In this document: one piece after another, positions 16,814 through 26,778 of the stretch
Position numbering within the stretch: the stretch's first letter is position 1
Layout: each line of letters begins with the position of its first letter
From: Candidatus Schekmanbacteria bacterium RIFCSPLOWO2_02_FULL_38_14
GTDB taxonomy: Bacteria > Schekmanbacteria > GWA2-38-11
Assembly: GCA_001790855.1 (NCBI GenBank)
Contig: MGDH01000036.1
Location: 67,604 to 131,603, forward strand
Direction of reading: 5' to 3'
DNA: 64,000 nt
Program-made: the position numbers and the translations under genes
Notes under the pieces: model-generated
What the model saw: the letters and a program-made list of their open reading frames with translations, nothing else
The model's database searches: none
What the model was told of the DNA's origin: nothing

Positions 16814-17509
16814 TTGAATAATTCTTTAATTCTAAGGGCTGAGAATCTATCAAAATCATTTGCAAGCGGCAATACTATTTTAGCCATACTTAAAGGGCTT
16901 CAGATTGATATCAGAAAAGGTGAAATGGTGGCTATAGTCGGAGCGTCAGGGATAGGCAAAAGTACTCTTCTTCATATTCTTGGGCTTCTTGAGAATCCAA
17001 CATCAGGCAAGGTTTTTTATGAAGGAATTGACGCTTCCGGATTGAAAGAAAACGAACTGGCAAAATTCAGAAATGAAAAAATCGGTTTTGTTTTTCAATT
17101 TCACCATCTCCTCAACGAATTTACCGCTCTTGAAAATGTAATGATTCCTGCTCTTATTGGAGGTTGCAAAAAAACGCAGGCAAAAGAAATCTCAGATGAT
17201 ATTCTGAAAAGTGTAGGCCTTGCTGAGAGGGCTCACCATAAACCCGGAGAATTATCAGGCGGTGAACAGCAGAGGGTAGCTATTGCAAGGGCTCTGGTAA
17301 TGAAACCAAAGATTGTGCTTGCTGATGAACCAACCGGAAATCTTGACCAGAAAACAGGAGAAGAGGTCTTTGAGCTTCTGAAAAAACTTAAAAAAGAAAG
17401 GGAAGAAACATTCGTTATTGTCACCCATAATCTTTCACTTGCTAAACAGGCTGACAGAATTCTTGAGTTAAAGGACGGGAAGCTGGAGAAAGTAGGGGCG
17501 AGTCGGTGA
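16814..17509 (+). CDS. lolD: Lipoprotein-releasing ABC transporter ATPase LolD
   Basis: A 231-residue ABC ATPase of the LolD/MacB group. Visible motifs are Walker A GASGIGKSTLLH, the Q-loop FVFQFHHLLNEFTALENV with the LolD-typical FHHLL, the signature LSGGEQQRVAIARAL, Walker B IVLADEPTGNLD, and the H-loop VTHN. With LolC/E it extracts lipoproteins from the inner membrane. The partners are 14 kb away (31576 and 33020), not adjacent. The start is TTG 16814 without an obvious RBS. The last few codons (GASR and the stop) fall in a GC-rich hairpin repeat, GGGCGAGTCGG / CCGACTCGCCC-like, so the C-terminus may have been altered by repeat insertion. Confidence 0.85.
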   Translation: MNNSLILRAENLSKSFASGNTILAILKGLQIDIRKGEMVAIVGASGIGKSTLLHILGLLENPTSGKVFYEGIDASGLKENELAKFRNEKIGFVFQFHHLLNEFTALENVMIPALIGGCKKTQAKEISDDILKSVGLAERAHHKPGELSGGEQQRVAIARALVMKPKIVLADEPTGNLDQKTGEEVFELLKKLKKEREETFVIVTHNLSLAKQADRILELKDGKLEKVGASR

Positions 17510-17613
17510 CTCGCCCAGTTCGGAGTTCGGCGTAGGGGCAAACCTTGTGTTCGCCCTCGATAGGCGGGGTTTTCTAACCCCGCTTTGGCGGGACAAGAAT
17601 GTCCCGCCTATCG
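17493..17613. repeat. Cluster of three GC-rich hairpin repeats between lolD and glyQ
   Basis: A hairpin GGGCGAGTC..GACTCGCCC spans the lolD stop. A second, GGCGGGG TTTTCTAA CCCCGC, lies at 17563-17583, and a third, GGCGGGACAAGAATGTCCCGCC, at 17587-17608. The outer pair CGATAGGCGGG / CCCGCCTATCG encloses the last two. These are palindromic repeats rather than a terminator, because no T run follows. Confidence 0.6.
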
Positions 17614-17660
17614 GATGAAATCGGATTTATGCCATTCCCATTGTTCGGAGTTAGAGAAAA

Positions 17661-18545
17661 ATGACTTTTCAGGAACTGATATTTGCATTGCAGAATTTCT
17701 GGGCTAAACAGGGGTGTCTGATTGTCCAACCCTATGATACTGAAAAAGGTGCGGGAACATTTAACCCTGCCACTTTTTTAAGAGTATTAGGGCCTGAACC
17801 CTGGAGGGCTGCATATGTTGAGCCTTCAAGAAGGCCAGCAGACGGAAGATACGGCGAAAACCCAAACAGGCTTCAGCACTACTACCAGTTTCAGGTAATA
17901 ATGAAGCCCTCGCCTGAAAATATACAGAATATGTACATAGACAGTCTTAAAAGCTTTGGAATTGACCCGTTAAAACACGACATCCGTTTTGTAGAAGATG
18001 ACTGGGAATCGCCAACCCTTGGCGCGTGGGGACTTGGGTGGGAAGTGTGGCTTGATGGAATGGAGATAACCCAGTTTACCTATTTTCAGCAGGCTGGAGG
18101 TATTGACCTGAAACCTGTTTCAGCTGAAATCACATACGGAATAGAACGCATATCAATGTACCTTCAGGGGATAGAAAACGTCTATGATATAACGTGGACG
18201 CCTGGAATCAAATATGGAGATGTCCACCACAGAAGTGAAGTTGAATTCTCAAAATATAACTTTGAAGAAGCAAATATTGAGATGCTTTTAAAATTATTTG
18301 AAATGTACGAAAAAGAAGCCCTGAGGCTTCTTGATATCAATCTCGTGCTTCCCGCTTATGACTACTGCCTGAAAACATCACACACCTTTAATCTTCTTGA
18401 TGCAAGGGGTGCAATATCAGTTTCAGAAAGAGTTGGTTATATAGGGCGAGTAAGGCAGATAGCAAGAAAATGCGCAGAAGCATATTTGAAACAACGGGAG
18501 GAGATGGGGTTCCCGCTGTTAAAGGGGTGTGTGAGTAATGAGTGA
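17661..18545 (+). CDS. glyQ: Glycine--tRNA ligase alpha subunit
   Basis: A 294-residue class II synthetase subunit. The start [19 protein letters not shown] and the following [20 protein letters not shown] are diagnostic of bacterial GlyQ, as are [20 protein letters not shown] and the [10 protein letters not shown] stretch. Together with GlyS it forms the alpha2beta2 enzyme that charges tRNA-Gly. The length is standard. glyS follows after 91 bases of repetitive GTGACTCGTGACTCG-type sequence. Confidence 0.96.
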   Translation: MTFQELIFALQNFWAKQGCLIVQPYDTEKGAGTFNPATFLRVLGPEPWRAAYVEPSRRPADGRYGENPNRLQHYYQFQVIMKPSPENIQNMYIDSLKSFGIDPLKHDIRFVEDDWESPTLGAWGLGWEVWLDGMEITQFTYFQQAGGIDLKPVSAEITYGIERISMYLQGIENVYDITWTPGIKYGDVHHRSEVEFSKYNFEEANIEMLLKLFEMYEKEALRLLDINLVLPAYDYCLKTSHTFNLLDARGAISVSERVGYIGRVRQIARKCAEAYLKQREEMGFPLLKGCVSNE

Positions 18546-18636
18546 CTCGTGACTCGGGCTCCGTGACCCGTGAATTACAAGCGACAAGGCACGAACAACA
18601 AGTGACGGGTTACCAGACACGGACAACGAAAAAACT

Positions 18637-20724
18637 ATGACCAAAGAATTACTAATAGAAATTGGCACAGAGGACATCCCGGCTAAGTTTTTTCCGGAAG
18701 CCCTGGAAAACTTAAAATCAGTTGCTGAAAAAAATCTCAGGGCAGAGAGGCTTAAGTTTAAAGAAACTATTGCTTTCGGAACCATGAGGAGAATTGTTCT
18801 TCTCGTAAAAGGGCTTGAGGAAAAGCAGGAGGACCTTGTTGAAGAAGTAATAGGACCAAAAGCTGAAGCTTCTTTTGACTCCGGCGGCAATCCAACTCAG
18901 GCAGCTGCAGGATTTGCAAAAGCCCACAGCGTTGATATCTCTTCATTATTTATAAAGGAAACGAAAAAAGGGAAATCTGTCTGCGCCAGGAAAAAACTGT
19001 CAGGGAAAAACACAAAAGAAATTCTTCCGGAAATTATTTTAAAAATAATATCCGAGCTTTCCTTTCCTAAATCTATGCGATGGGGAAACCTTGATTTCAG
19101 GTTTGCAAGACCGGTTCACTGGCTCCTCGTTTTGTATAATGGAGAGGTAATAAAACTAAAGGTTGGAGATGTGGAAAGCTCTAATATCTCATTCGGGCAC
19201 AGGTTTTTGAGCCCGGATACATTTGAGGTCAGGGATTTTAAAGACTATAGGAAAAAATGTAAAGCCAATTTTGTAATTGTTGACCCATTGGAAAGAAAAA
19301 CAGTTATTGAAAGCGGTATAAAAAATGCGGCATCATCAAAAAACGGGTCTGTATCAGACTGTAGCGCCCTTCTTGAAACCGTAAATTTCATGGCTGAATA
19401 TCCTACAGCATTTGTTGGAAGCTTTTCTGAAAGATTCTTGAGCATTCCAAAGGAAGTACTTATAAACACCATGAAGAAACAACAGATGTACTTCCCTCTT
19501 TTTAACTCCCAAAATAACCTTATGAACTACTTCATAGGTGTTGCGGATACTGAAAATAAGGATTTGAGCATTATAATAAAAGGTAATGAGAGAGTGCTGA
19601 GAGCAAGATTCTCAGATGCTGAATTTTTCTTTAAGGAAGACCAGAAAATCAAACTGGAATCCAGAGTCGATGCTCTTAAAGGCATAATATTTCTGGAAAA
19701 ACTAGGAACCGTTTATGACAAGGTTGTAAGGATTGGAAAGCTTGCTGCCTTCTTAAACCGTAAAGTATTAAGAAGCGGGAAAAATGAGGCATTAAACCTT
19801 GATGAAGGTATAGTGCAAAGGTCTGCAATGCTCTGCAAAACTGATTTGCTTACTGAAATGGTCAAGGAATTTCCTGAACTCCAGGGAATAATGGGCAGGG
19901 AATATGCGCTTTTGCAGAAAGAAAATGAAAATATTGCCGCTTCAATATACGAGCATTATCTGCCAAGATTTGCCGAGGATGAAACTCCGCTAACTGACTA
20001 CGGAACCCTGCTAAGCCTTGCAGATAAATTTGATACTATTTCAGGATGTTTCTCGATTTCTCTTGTCCCAACAGGTTCTGAAGACCCCCTTGGCCTGCGC
20101 CGTTCAACAATCGGGATAATAAACATTCTGATTAACAGGGAATACAAGCTGTCGCTGAAAGAAACCATTTCCGAATCTCTTAAACTTTACGGTGTTGAAA
20201 AAAACAGGGAAGGTCTACAGTCAAACGTTTTAAGTTTCTTTACAGCAAGGTTTAAAAACATTTTAATCTCTCAGGGCTATGAATCAGATGTGATTGATGC
20301 TGTGTTTTCGCAGAATTTTGATGACCTGCTTGATTCAAAAAACAGAATTGATGCAATATCACGGATGAAAAAGGAGGAAGGCTTCAATTCCCTTACCACA
20401 ACATTTAAGAGAGCAATCAGGATTCTTCCCGGCAATGAAAAAAACGATGTCAGAGAATCGCTTCTCAGAGAAAACGCTGAAAGGGATTTATACACTGTTT
20501 TTAAATCAATACAGGCAGAAAGCAGAACTCTCCTCGATAACGGAGATTACTATGCGGCGCTTAAAAAAATCTCTAAGATAAAGGACCAGGTTGATAAGTT
20601 TTTTGATGATGTTATGGTAATGGTTGATGATGCTGAATTGAAAAAAAACAGGCTCAGTTTGTTAAATAATGTGATTGGACTTTTTTCCAGAATTGCTGAT
20701 TTCAGCAGAATATCTGAGGGTTAA
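18637..20724 (+). CDS. glyS: Glycine--tRNA ligase beta subunit
   Basis: A 695-residue beta subunit, the normal length. It begins LLIEIGTEDIPAKFFPEALE, followed by the family blocks MRWGNLDFRFARPVHWLL, IPKEVLINTMKKQQMYFPLF, the HD-like region YEHYLPRFAEDETPLTDYG, and DPLGLRRSTIGII, with a C-terminal DALR-like helical domain (FFDDVMVMVDD). Required with GlyQ for glycyl-tRNA formation. The 18546-18636 spacer holds only degenerate short repeats. Confidence 0.96.
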   Translation: MTKELLIEIGTEDIPAKFFPEALENLKSVAEKNLRAERLKFKETIAFGTMRRIVLLVKGLEEKQEDLVEEVIGPKAEASFDSGGNPTQAAAGFAKAHSVDISSLFIKETKKGKSVCARKKLSGKNTKEILPEIILKIISELSFPKSMRWGNLDFRFARPVHWLLVLYNGEVIKLKVGDVESSNISFGHRFLSPDTFEVRDFKDYRKKCKANFVIVDPLERKTVIESGIKNAASSKNGSVSDCSALLETVNFMAEYPTAFVGSFSERFLSIPKEVLINTMKKQQMYFPLFNSQNNLMNYFIGVADTENKDLSIIIKGNERVLRARFSDAEFFFKEDQKIKLESRVDALKGIIFLEKLGTVYDKVVRIGKLAAFLNRKVLRSGKNEALNLDEGIVQRSAMLCKTDLLTEMVKEFPELQGIMGREYALLQKENENIAASIYEHYLPRFAEDETPLTDYGTLLSLADKFDTISGCFSISLVPTGSEDPLGLRRSTIGIINILINREYKLSLKETISESLKLYGVEKNREGLQSNVLSFFTARFKNILISQGYESDVIDAVFSQNFDDLLDSKNRIDAISRMKKEEGFNSLTTTFKRAIRILPGNEKNDVRESLLRENAERDLYTVFKSIQAESRTLLDNGDYYAALKKISKIKDQVDKFFDDVMVMVDDAELKKNRLSLLNNVIGLFSRIADFSRISEG

Positions 20725-20770
20725 ATACTAAATTATGAAAAGGATGTAAATATTAATTCAGGAGGAATGT

Positions 20771-23623
20771 ATGGCTAAATTTGTTTATTTTTTCGGGAAG
20801 GGATCTGCTGACGGTAAAGGCGATATGAAAGAACTGCTCGGAGGAAAAGGTGCAGGGCTTGCTGAAATGACCAACGCAGGTATTCCTGTACCGCCCGGAT
20901 TCACAATTACCACAGAGGCATGCAAGGTCTATTATGAAAACGGTGAAAAGCTTCCGCAAAAAATAAAATGGGAAATAGATGAGGCGTTGAAGCGGCTTGA
21001 AGATATACTGGGTTTAAGACTCGGAAACCCCAAAAACCCTCTGCTTCTTTCTGTTCGTTCAGGATCAAAGTTTTCAATGCCCGGAATGATGGATACTATT
21101 CTTAATCTCGGGCTTAATGATGAAACAGTAGAAGGGCTTGCAAAGAAAACAGGCAATAAAAGATTTGCCTACGACAGCTACAGAAGATTCATTCAGATGT
21201 TCGGGAATGTTGTCCTCGGCATTGGCAAGGATGTCTTTGAACATATTCTTATTGAAAAGAAAAAGAAATGCCGCGCCAAGTTCGACACAGACCTCTCGTG
21301 GGAAGCCTTAAGTGACCTCACATCTGAATATAAAAAAGAAATGAAAAGGGTAGTAGGCATAATTTTTCCTCAGGATGCCCATATACAGCTTTCTATGGCA
21401 AGAGATGCAGTTTTTAAATCATGGCACAATCCAAGGGCAATAACCTACAGGAAATTAAATGATATCCCTGAAAACCTTGGAACTGCGGTAAATGTGCAGG
21501 CAATGGTTTTTGGAAACCTCGGCAAAACATCAGCCACAGGCGTAGGATTCACAAGAAACCCTGCAACAGGAAAAAATGAATTCTACGGAGAATTTCTGAT
21601 TAATGCCCAGGGAGAGGATGTGGTTGCAGGAATCCGCACTCCTCAGCCAATATCCAATTTAAGAAAAGTAATGCCTGAAGTTTTCAGGCAATTAAAGGAA
21701 ATCACAGACCGTCTTGAAAAGCATTATCGTGATGTTCAGGATTTTGAATTTACCATTCAGGACAAACAGCTTTTCATGCTTCAGACAAGGAACGGAAAAA
21801 GAACAGCTATTGCAGCAATAAAAATAGCTGTTGATATGGTTGAAGAAGGGCTGATTACAAAAGAAGAAGCTATTTTAAGAGTGGAACCTGCCTCACTGGA
21901 CCAGCTTCTCCATCCTGTCTTTGAACCAAAACACAGGGCAAAAGCAAAACTATCGGCAAAAGGGCTTCCTGCCTCCCCGGGCGCAGCAACAGGAAAAATA
22001 GTCTTTACTGCAGACGATGCAGTTGAATGGGCTAGAAAGAAAGAAAATGTTATCCTTGTAAGGAATGAGACCGTTCCTGATGATATTCACGGAATGAATG
22101 TTGCCAAGGGTATCCTTACAGCAACCGGAGGAATGACATCTCATGCTGCTGTTGTGGGAAGGCAGATGGGAAAGCCAAGCATTGTGGGATGCAACAATCT
22201 CATCATAAACGAAAAAGGAAAAACCCTGATTGTTGACGGAAAAAAGCTGAAAGAAGGAGATTATATTTCAATAGATGGTTCAACCGGAGATGTAATACTT
22301 TTACAGCTTCCAACCACTGACTCTGAAATCATTCAGGTGGTTACAGAAAAGATTAAACCCAATAAATCCCAAACCTATCAGAATTTCCATAAACTCTTAT
22401 CATGGGCTGAAGAAGCAAAAAGACTCAAAGTCAGAGCAAATGCAGATATCCCAAGAGATGCCAAGACAGCATTTGCCTTTGGCGCTCAGGGTATAGGGCT
22501 TTGCAGGACTGAGCATATGTTCTTTGCAAAGGAAAGACTTCCTATAGTTGTAAAAATGATACTATCCGCAGCAAAAGGACAGGAAGGAGTCAATATAATT
22601 GAGTCCCTGAAAAAGAGGACATCAGAAACAGGATCAAACCAAAATAACAAGGAACTCAAGGATGAATTGAAAAAGGCAGAAGCAACATACAGTGAAGCAA
22701 TTAAGGATTATATGGATTCATTAAAAAAACTCCTGCCAATGCAGAAGAGTGACTTCTATGGACTCTTCAAGGAGATGAGAGGATATCCCGTTACAATAAG
22801 GACACTTGACCCGCCTTTACACGAATTCCTTCCAAAGAGAGAAGAACTGATGGTAGAAATTGCTACGCTGAAAGCCTCAAATGCAAAAAAGAATAAAGCA
22901 AAAATAGAAAAACTTGAGGAACTGCTGGCAAAAGTTACTGAACTCCACGAGTTCAACCCGATGCTTGGTCACAGGGGATGCCGTCTCGGAATAACCTATC
23001 CTGAAATTACAAAAATGCAGACGGAAGCAATTTTTACTGCAGCCTGTGAACTTGCAAAAAAGAAGATAAAAGTAATACCTGAGATAATGATTCCCCTTGT
23101 AGGCCATGTAAGGGAGCTGAAAGCCCAGAAAAAAATAGTTGTCTCTGTCGCAGAAGAGGTAATGAAAAAGAACAAAGTCAGGATAGATTACCTTGTCGGC
23201 ACCATGATAGAGCTTCCGCGGGGAGCAATCACTGCAGATGAGATTGCGCAAGAAGCAGATTTCTTTTCCTTTGGAACCAATGACCTCACGCAGACAACTT
23301 TCGGCTTTTCAAGAGATGATGTGGTAAAGTTTTTGAGAGTTTACCAGCAGATGGGAATTCTGGAAAAGGATCCATTTGCAACCATCGATGTTGAAGGTGT
23401 TGGACATCTTATAAAGATTGGAGTTCAGAAAGGAAGAGGAATAAAGCAAAATCTGAAAGTAGGTATCTGCGGAGAACACGGAGGAGACCCTGCATCAATA
23501 GAATTTTTTAATAAGATAGGGCTTGATTATGTAAGCTGTTCCCCGTACAGAGTGCCTATTGCAAGGCTTGCTGCTGCCCGAATTGCTTTATCCGAGAAGG
23601 TTTCAAAAAGAGAAGGTGATTGA
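20771..23623 (+). CDS. ppdK: Pyruvate, phosphate dikinase
   Basis: A 950-residue PPDK interconverting pyruvate, ATP and Pi with PEP, AMP and PPi. Seen are the N-terminal ATP-grasp domain (GGKGAGLAEMTNAGIPVPPG, SGSKFSMPGMMDTILNLGLN), the central swivelling domain with phospho-histidine H458 in GGMTSHAAVVGRQMGKPS, and the C-terminal PEP/pyruvate barrel (GIGLCRTEHMFF, NPMLGHRGCRLGI, VGICGEHGGDP with the catalytic Cys). It is longer than the usual 870-890 residues because of an insertion of about 45 residues, rich in Lys/Glu/Asn, between MILSA and LLPMQ (about 598-652). AGGAGG precedes the ATG. It points to an anaerobic or PPi-linked central metabolism. Confidence 0.96.
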   Translation: MAKFVYFFGKGSADGKGDMKELLGGKGAGLAEMTNAGIPVPPGFTITTEACKVYYENGEKLPQKIKWEIDEALKRLEDILGLRLGNPKNPLLLSVRSGSKFSMPGMMDTILNLGLNDETVEGLAKKTGNKRFAYDSYRRFIQMFGNVVLGIGKDVFEHILIEKKKKCRAKFDTDLSWEALSDLTSEYKKEMKRVVGIIFPQDAHIQLSMARDAVFKSWHNPRAITYRKLNDIPENLGTAVNVQAMVFGNLGKTSATGVGFTRNPATGKNEFYGEFLINAQGEDVVAGIRTPQPISNLRKVMPEVFRQLKEITDRLEKHYRDVQDFEFTIQDKQLFMLQTRNGKRTAIAAIKIAVDMVEEGLITKEEAILRVEPASLDQLLHPVFEPKHRAKAKLSAKGLPASPGAATGKIVFTADDAVEWARKKENVILVRNETVPDDIHGMNVAKGILTATGGMTSHAAVVGRQMGKPSIVGCNNLIINEKGKTLIVDGKKLKEGDYISIDGSTGDVILLQLPTTDSEIIQVVTEKIKPNKSQTYQNFHKLLSWAEEAKRLKVRANADIPRDAKTAFAFGAQGIGLCRTEHMFFAKERLPIVVKMILSAAKGQEGVNIIESLKKRTSETGSNQNNKELKDELKKAEATYSEAIKDYMDSLKKLLPMQKSDFYGLFKEMRGYPVTIRTLDPPLHEFLPKREELMVEIATLKASNAKKNKAKIEKLEELLAKVTELHEFNPMLGHRGCRLGITYPEITKMQTEAIFTAACELAKKKIKVIPEIMIPLVGHVRELKAQKKIVVSVAEEVMKKNKVRIDYLVGTMIELPRGAITADEIAQEADFFSFGTNDLTQTTFGFSRDDVVKFLRVYQQMGILEKDPFATIDVEGVGHLIKIGVQKGRGIKQNLKVGICGEHGGDPASIEFFNKIGLDYVSCSPYRVPIARLAAARIALSEKVSKREGD

Positions 23624-23730
23624 ACTGTGGAATTAACCTGAAATCCGAAAGAAATGACAATACAAATTTTCCCTTGCAAAAATATATCTTACATGTTAGG
23701 GAGTGAAAGTTTTTAAAATACACACACTTT

Positions 23731-23818
23731 TTGATCCTCTTAAAGAGGTGTCCTGATAAGAATCAGGATTTTAGGAGGAGATGAGAAAAGTGGAGGTTTA
23801 ACCAAACTTAAAAGGAGA
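23731..23818 (+). ncRNA. Probable structured leader of rpsB (r-protein autoregulation)
   Basis: Between ppdK and rpsB two adjacent hairpins can form: CCTCT taa AGAGG (23736-23748) and TCCTGAT..ATCAGGA (23751-23768). They are followed by GGAGGAG, then GTGGAGGTTTAACC, then the rpsB RBS. Leaders ahead of rpsB that bind S2 are known in several phyla. This layout suggests one, but I cannot match it to a covariance model by eye. Confidence 0.4.
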
Positions 23819-23823
23819 AAATA

Positions 23824-24624
23824 TTGAGCATCATTTCAATGAAAAGTCTGCTCGAAACAGGGGTTCATTTCGGGCATCAGACAAAACGATGGAACCCCAA
23901 AATGAAAAAATATATCTATGGTGCTAAGCACGGAATTTATATCATAGACCTGCAAAAAACTGTACGGCTTTTCAGGGAAGCTTACAGTTTTGTGCGAGAT
24001 CTTGTTGCCTCTGGTGAAAAAATTCTGTTTGTTGGAACAAAAAAGCAAGCATCAGAATCAATAGTAGAAGCAGCAACCCGCTGCGGTATGGGTTATGTAA
24101 GTGAAAGGTGGCTTGGAGGAAGCCTGACAAATTTTAAGACAATTTCCAAAAGCATAAAAAAATTAAAAGAACTGGAAGAAATGAAGAACACAGGTATTTA
24201 TCAGGCTGTTTCCAAAAAAGAAATGATAGAACTCGAAAAGGAAAGAATCAGACTTGAGCGTTATTTTGGCGGATTGAAGAATATGGATAAGCATCCCGCA
24301 GCTATTTATGTAGTTGACCCGAGAAAGGAAAGAATTGCAGTAAATGAAGCCAAAATAATGGGAATACCTCTTGTGGGACTGGTAGACACCAACTGCGACC
24401 CTGACCTGATTGATTATATCATCCCTGGAAATGACGACGCTATAAGGGCAATCAAACTTATTACATCAAAAATAGCTGATGCTGTCATTGAAGGAAAACA
24501 GTTTGCCATAGATCGGGAGTCTGGAAAAACTGAACCAATAGTACCTATGGCTCAAGACCCTGAAACAGATGAAAGCGAAGAAATCGATATAATGAGCGAT
24601 CATAAAGATAAGACGAAAACCTGA
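23824..24624 (+). CDS. rpsB: 30S ribosomal protein S2
   Basis: A 266-residue S2 with the family opening [40 protein letters not shown], then [23 protein letters not shown], and [14 protein letters not shown]. An acidic tail of about 30 residues extends past the core. The start is TTG at 23824 with AAAGGAG seven bases upstream, and the ATG five codons later is less likely. First gene of the rpsB-tsf-pyrH-frr run. Confidence 0.97.
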   Translation: MSIISMKSLLETGVHFGHQTKRWNPKMKKYIYGAKHGIYIIDLQKTVRLFREAYSFVRDLVASGEKILFVGTKKQASESIVEAATRCGMGYVSERWLGGSLTNFKTISKSIKKLKELEEMKNTGIYQAVSKKEMIELEKERIRLERYFGGLKNMDKHPAAIYVVDPRKERIAVNEAKIMGIPLVGLVDTNCDPDLIDYIIPGNDDAIRAIKLITSKIADAVIEGKQFAIDRESGKTEPIVPMAQDPETDESEEIDIMSDHKDKTKT

Positions 24625-24641
24625 GGATTCTAGGAGGAATT

Positions 24642-25247
24642 ATGCAGGTATCAGCTACACTGGTTAAAGATTTGAGAGAAAAAACAGGTGCAGGCATAGT
24701 CGAATGCAAACAGGCACTTGAGGAAAGCAAAGGAAATTTAGATGAAGCAATCAATTTATTAAGAAAAAAGGGGCTTGCTTCTGCGGCAAAGAAAGCAACA
24801 AGGGTCGCGAAGGAAGGGATAATCGGTTCCTATATCCACGCAGGAGGTAAAATCGGGGTTCTTGTTGAGGTTAATTGCGAAACAGATTTTGTCGCAAAAA
24901 CCGAGGACTTCAAATTCCTTGTTAAGGATATCGCAATGCAGATTGCTGCTGCAAACCCAAGATATGTAAGCAGAGAAGAAGTTTCTGGGCAGGAGACTGA
25001 AAACGAGAAAAAAATCTACGAAGCGCAGATAAAGGACCAGAAAAAACCTCAGAATGTAATAGAAAAAATTGTGCTTGGAAAACTTGATAAATATTATGAA
25101 ACTGTGTGCCTTAAGGAACAGATATTTATAAAAAACCCTGAACTCACTATTGAGCAGTTGATTAAATCAAAAATAGCCCAGCTGGGTGAAAATATCAGCA
25201 TAAAGAGGTTTGTGAGATTCCACCTGGGAGAAGACCATCAGGGATAA
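24642..25247 (+). CDS. tsf: Elongation factor Ts
   Basis: A 201-residue EF-Ts, the short form. It opens with the UBA-like domain (VKDLREKTGAGIVECKQALE) and contains the core motif EVNCETDFVAKTEDF, with the TDFV residues that insert into EF-Tu. It exchanges GDP for GTP on EF-Tu. AGGAGG precedes the ATG. It follows rpsB by 17 bases. Confidence 0.97.
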   Translation: MQVSATLVKDLREKTGAGIVECKQALEESKGNLDEAINLLRKKGLASAAKKATRVAKEGIIGSYIHAGGKIGVLVEVNCETDFVAKTEDFKFLVKDIAMQIAAANPRYVSREEVSGQETENEKKIYEAQIKDQKKPQNVIEKIVLGKLDKYYETVCLKEQIFIKNPELTIEQLIKSKIAQLGENISIKRFVRFHLGEDHQG

Positions 25248-25257
25248 AAAAGGGAAA

Positions 25258-25394
25258 CTATAAATCCTAAATTCAAGACTCTAAACAAATTCAAATAGCC
25301 AAAATTAAAAACAGTTTAGAACATTGTGATTTATAATTTTCATATTGTTTGGGATTTAAATATTAGGATTTAGAATTTAATTTAGGTTTTCAAT
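25258..25394. repeat. AT-rich inverted repeat AAATCCTAAATTC / GAATTTAGGATTT-like
   Basis: The spacer between tsf and pyrH begins ATAAATCCTAAATTCAAG and ends with the inverted counterpart ATATTAGGATTTAGAATTTA. The inner part includes CAAATAGCCAAAATTAAAAAC. The same composition and inverted ends recur at 29882-30064 and 53447-53592. It interrupts the operon without coding anything. Confidence 0.7.
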
Positions 25395-25395
25395 T

Positions 25396-26121
25396 ATGAA
25401 AAATAACAAGATGAAATATAAGCGCATTCTTCTGAAAATCTCAGGAGAAATCTTGGCAGGAAAAAAAGGGTATGGCATCGATATAGAAATAGTGAAAAAG
25501 ATTGCCAATGAAATAAAAGAAGTCCATAAACTTGGAACGCAGATTGCAATAGTAGTCGGCGGAGGCAATATATTCAGAGGCGTAGAACTTACTGTACAGG
25601 AAATAGACAGGGCATCAGGAGACTATATGGGAATGCTTGCGACAGTGATGAACGCTCTTGCCATTCAGAATGCACTGGAAAAACTCGGAGTATATACAAG
25701 AGTCCTTTCAGCAATTGAAATGAAGGAAGTGGCAGAACCTTATATCAGGAGAAGAGCAATAAGACATCTGGAAAAAAACAGAGTTGTAATCTTTGCCGGA
25801 GGAACTGGAAACCCATACTTCACTACAGACACAGCAGCTTCTTTGCGGGCTATGGAGATAAATGCTGATGTGATTCTTAAAGCAACAAAAGTTGACGGAG
25901 TTTACAGCGCTGACCCGATGAAAGATAGTCTTGCAAAAAAATTTCCTCGGCTTACTTATATTCAGGTTCTTGAAAAAGGCTTAAAAGTAATGGATGCTAC
26001 TGCAATATCTCTCTGCATGGATAACAACCTTCCTATAATTGTATTCAATCTGAACCAGGATGGCAATATTAAAAAAGCAGTTATGGGAAAAAAAATCGGA
26101 ACAGTTGTAACAGGGAGCTAA
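25396..26121 (+). CDS. pyrH: Uridylate kinase
   Basis: A 241-residue UMP kinase of the amino-acid-kinase fold: [15 protein letters not shown] at the start, [46 protein letters not shown], and DPMKD. It makes UDP from UMP and is inhibited by UTP in the family. Immediately upstream of frr (one base gap). Confidence 0.96.
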   Translation: MKNNKMKYKRILLKISGEILAGKKGYGIDIEIVKKIANEIKEVHKLGTQIAIVVGGGNIFRGVELTVQEIDRASGDYMGMLATVMNALAIQNALEKLGVYTRVLSAIEMKEVAEPYIRRRAIRHLEKNRVVIFAGGTGNPYFTTDTAASLRAMEINADVILKATKVDGVYSADPMKDSLAKKFPRLTYIQVLEKGLKVMDATAISLCMDNNLPIIVFNLNQDGNIKKAVMGKKIGTVVTGS

Positions 26122-26122
26122 T

Positions 26123-26680
26123 ATGATTCAGGAAATCTATAAAGAAATTGAAGAACTTATGAAAAAAGCCTTAACTGCCCTTCACCGCGATTTTGCTTCA
26201 ATAAGGACAGGAAGGGCAAATGCCGCCTTGCTCGATGGAATAAAGGCAAGTTACTACGGCAACCTGACACCGATAAATCAGCTTGCAACAGTTTCCGTTC
26301 CTGAAAACAGATTAATAGTTGTCCAGCCATGGGATCCAAGTGCTCTTGGAGAAATTGAAAAAGCAATTCTAAAATCTGACCTCGGAATATCGCCTGCAAA
26401 CGACGGGAAAACAATAAAGCTCCCGATTCCGGAGCTGACCGAAGAAAGAAGACGCGAGCTTGTTAAAGTAGTGCACAAGAATGCTGAGAGAGAGAGAGTT
26501 TCTATCAGAAACGCCAGAAGGGATGGAAATGAAAAGATAAAGTCATTGCAGAAAGAAAAAAAAATAACTGAGGATGACGCACACAAAGCCCAGACTGAAA
26601 TTCAGAAAATTACTGATAAATACATGGAACGCCTTGAATCAGCAGTAAAGAGCAAGGAAGAAGAAATTTTAAAGTTTTAA
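26123..26680 (+). CDS. frr: Ribosome recycling factor
   Basis: A 185-residue RRF, the standard length. Key blocks are RTGRANAALLDGIKASYYG, PINQLATVSVPENRLIVVQP, and RRELVKVVHKNAERERVSIR. It splits post-termination ribosomes with EF-G. Its position after pyrH is the common bacterial order. Confidence 0.97.
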   Translation: MIQEIYKEIEELMKKALTALHRDFASIRTGRANAALLDGIKASYYGNLTPINQLATVSVPENRLIVVQPWDPSALGEIEKAILKSDLGISPANDGKTIKLPIPELTEERRRELVKVVHKNAERERVSIRNARRDGNEKIKSLQKEKKITEDDAHKAQTEIQKITDKYMERLESAVKSKEEEILKF

Positions 26681-26778
26681 GTTTAAAGGCTACTCTGTGT
26701 AACCGCATTAAATTTAAAAAAGCCCTTGAAAATAACAGTAACTCTAAACTTAGCTATTTCTAAAGGTGGTGAAACTGG

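Noticed and set aside
17510..17660. T-box leader ahead of glyQ
   Set aside because: No T-box sequence (TGGNACCGCG) or specifier loop. The region is made of palindromic repeats.
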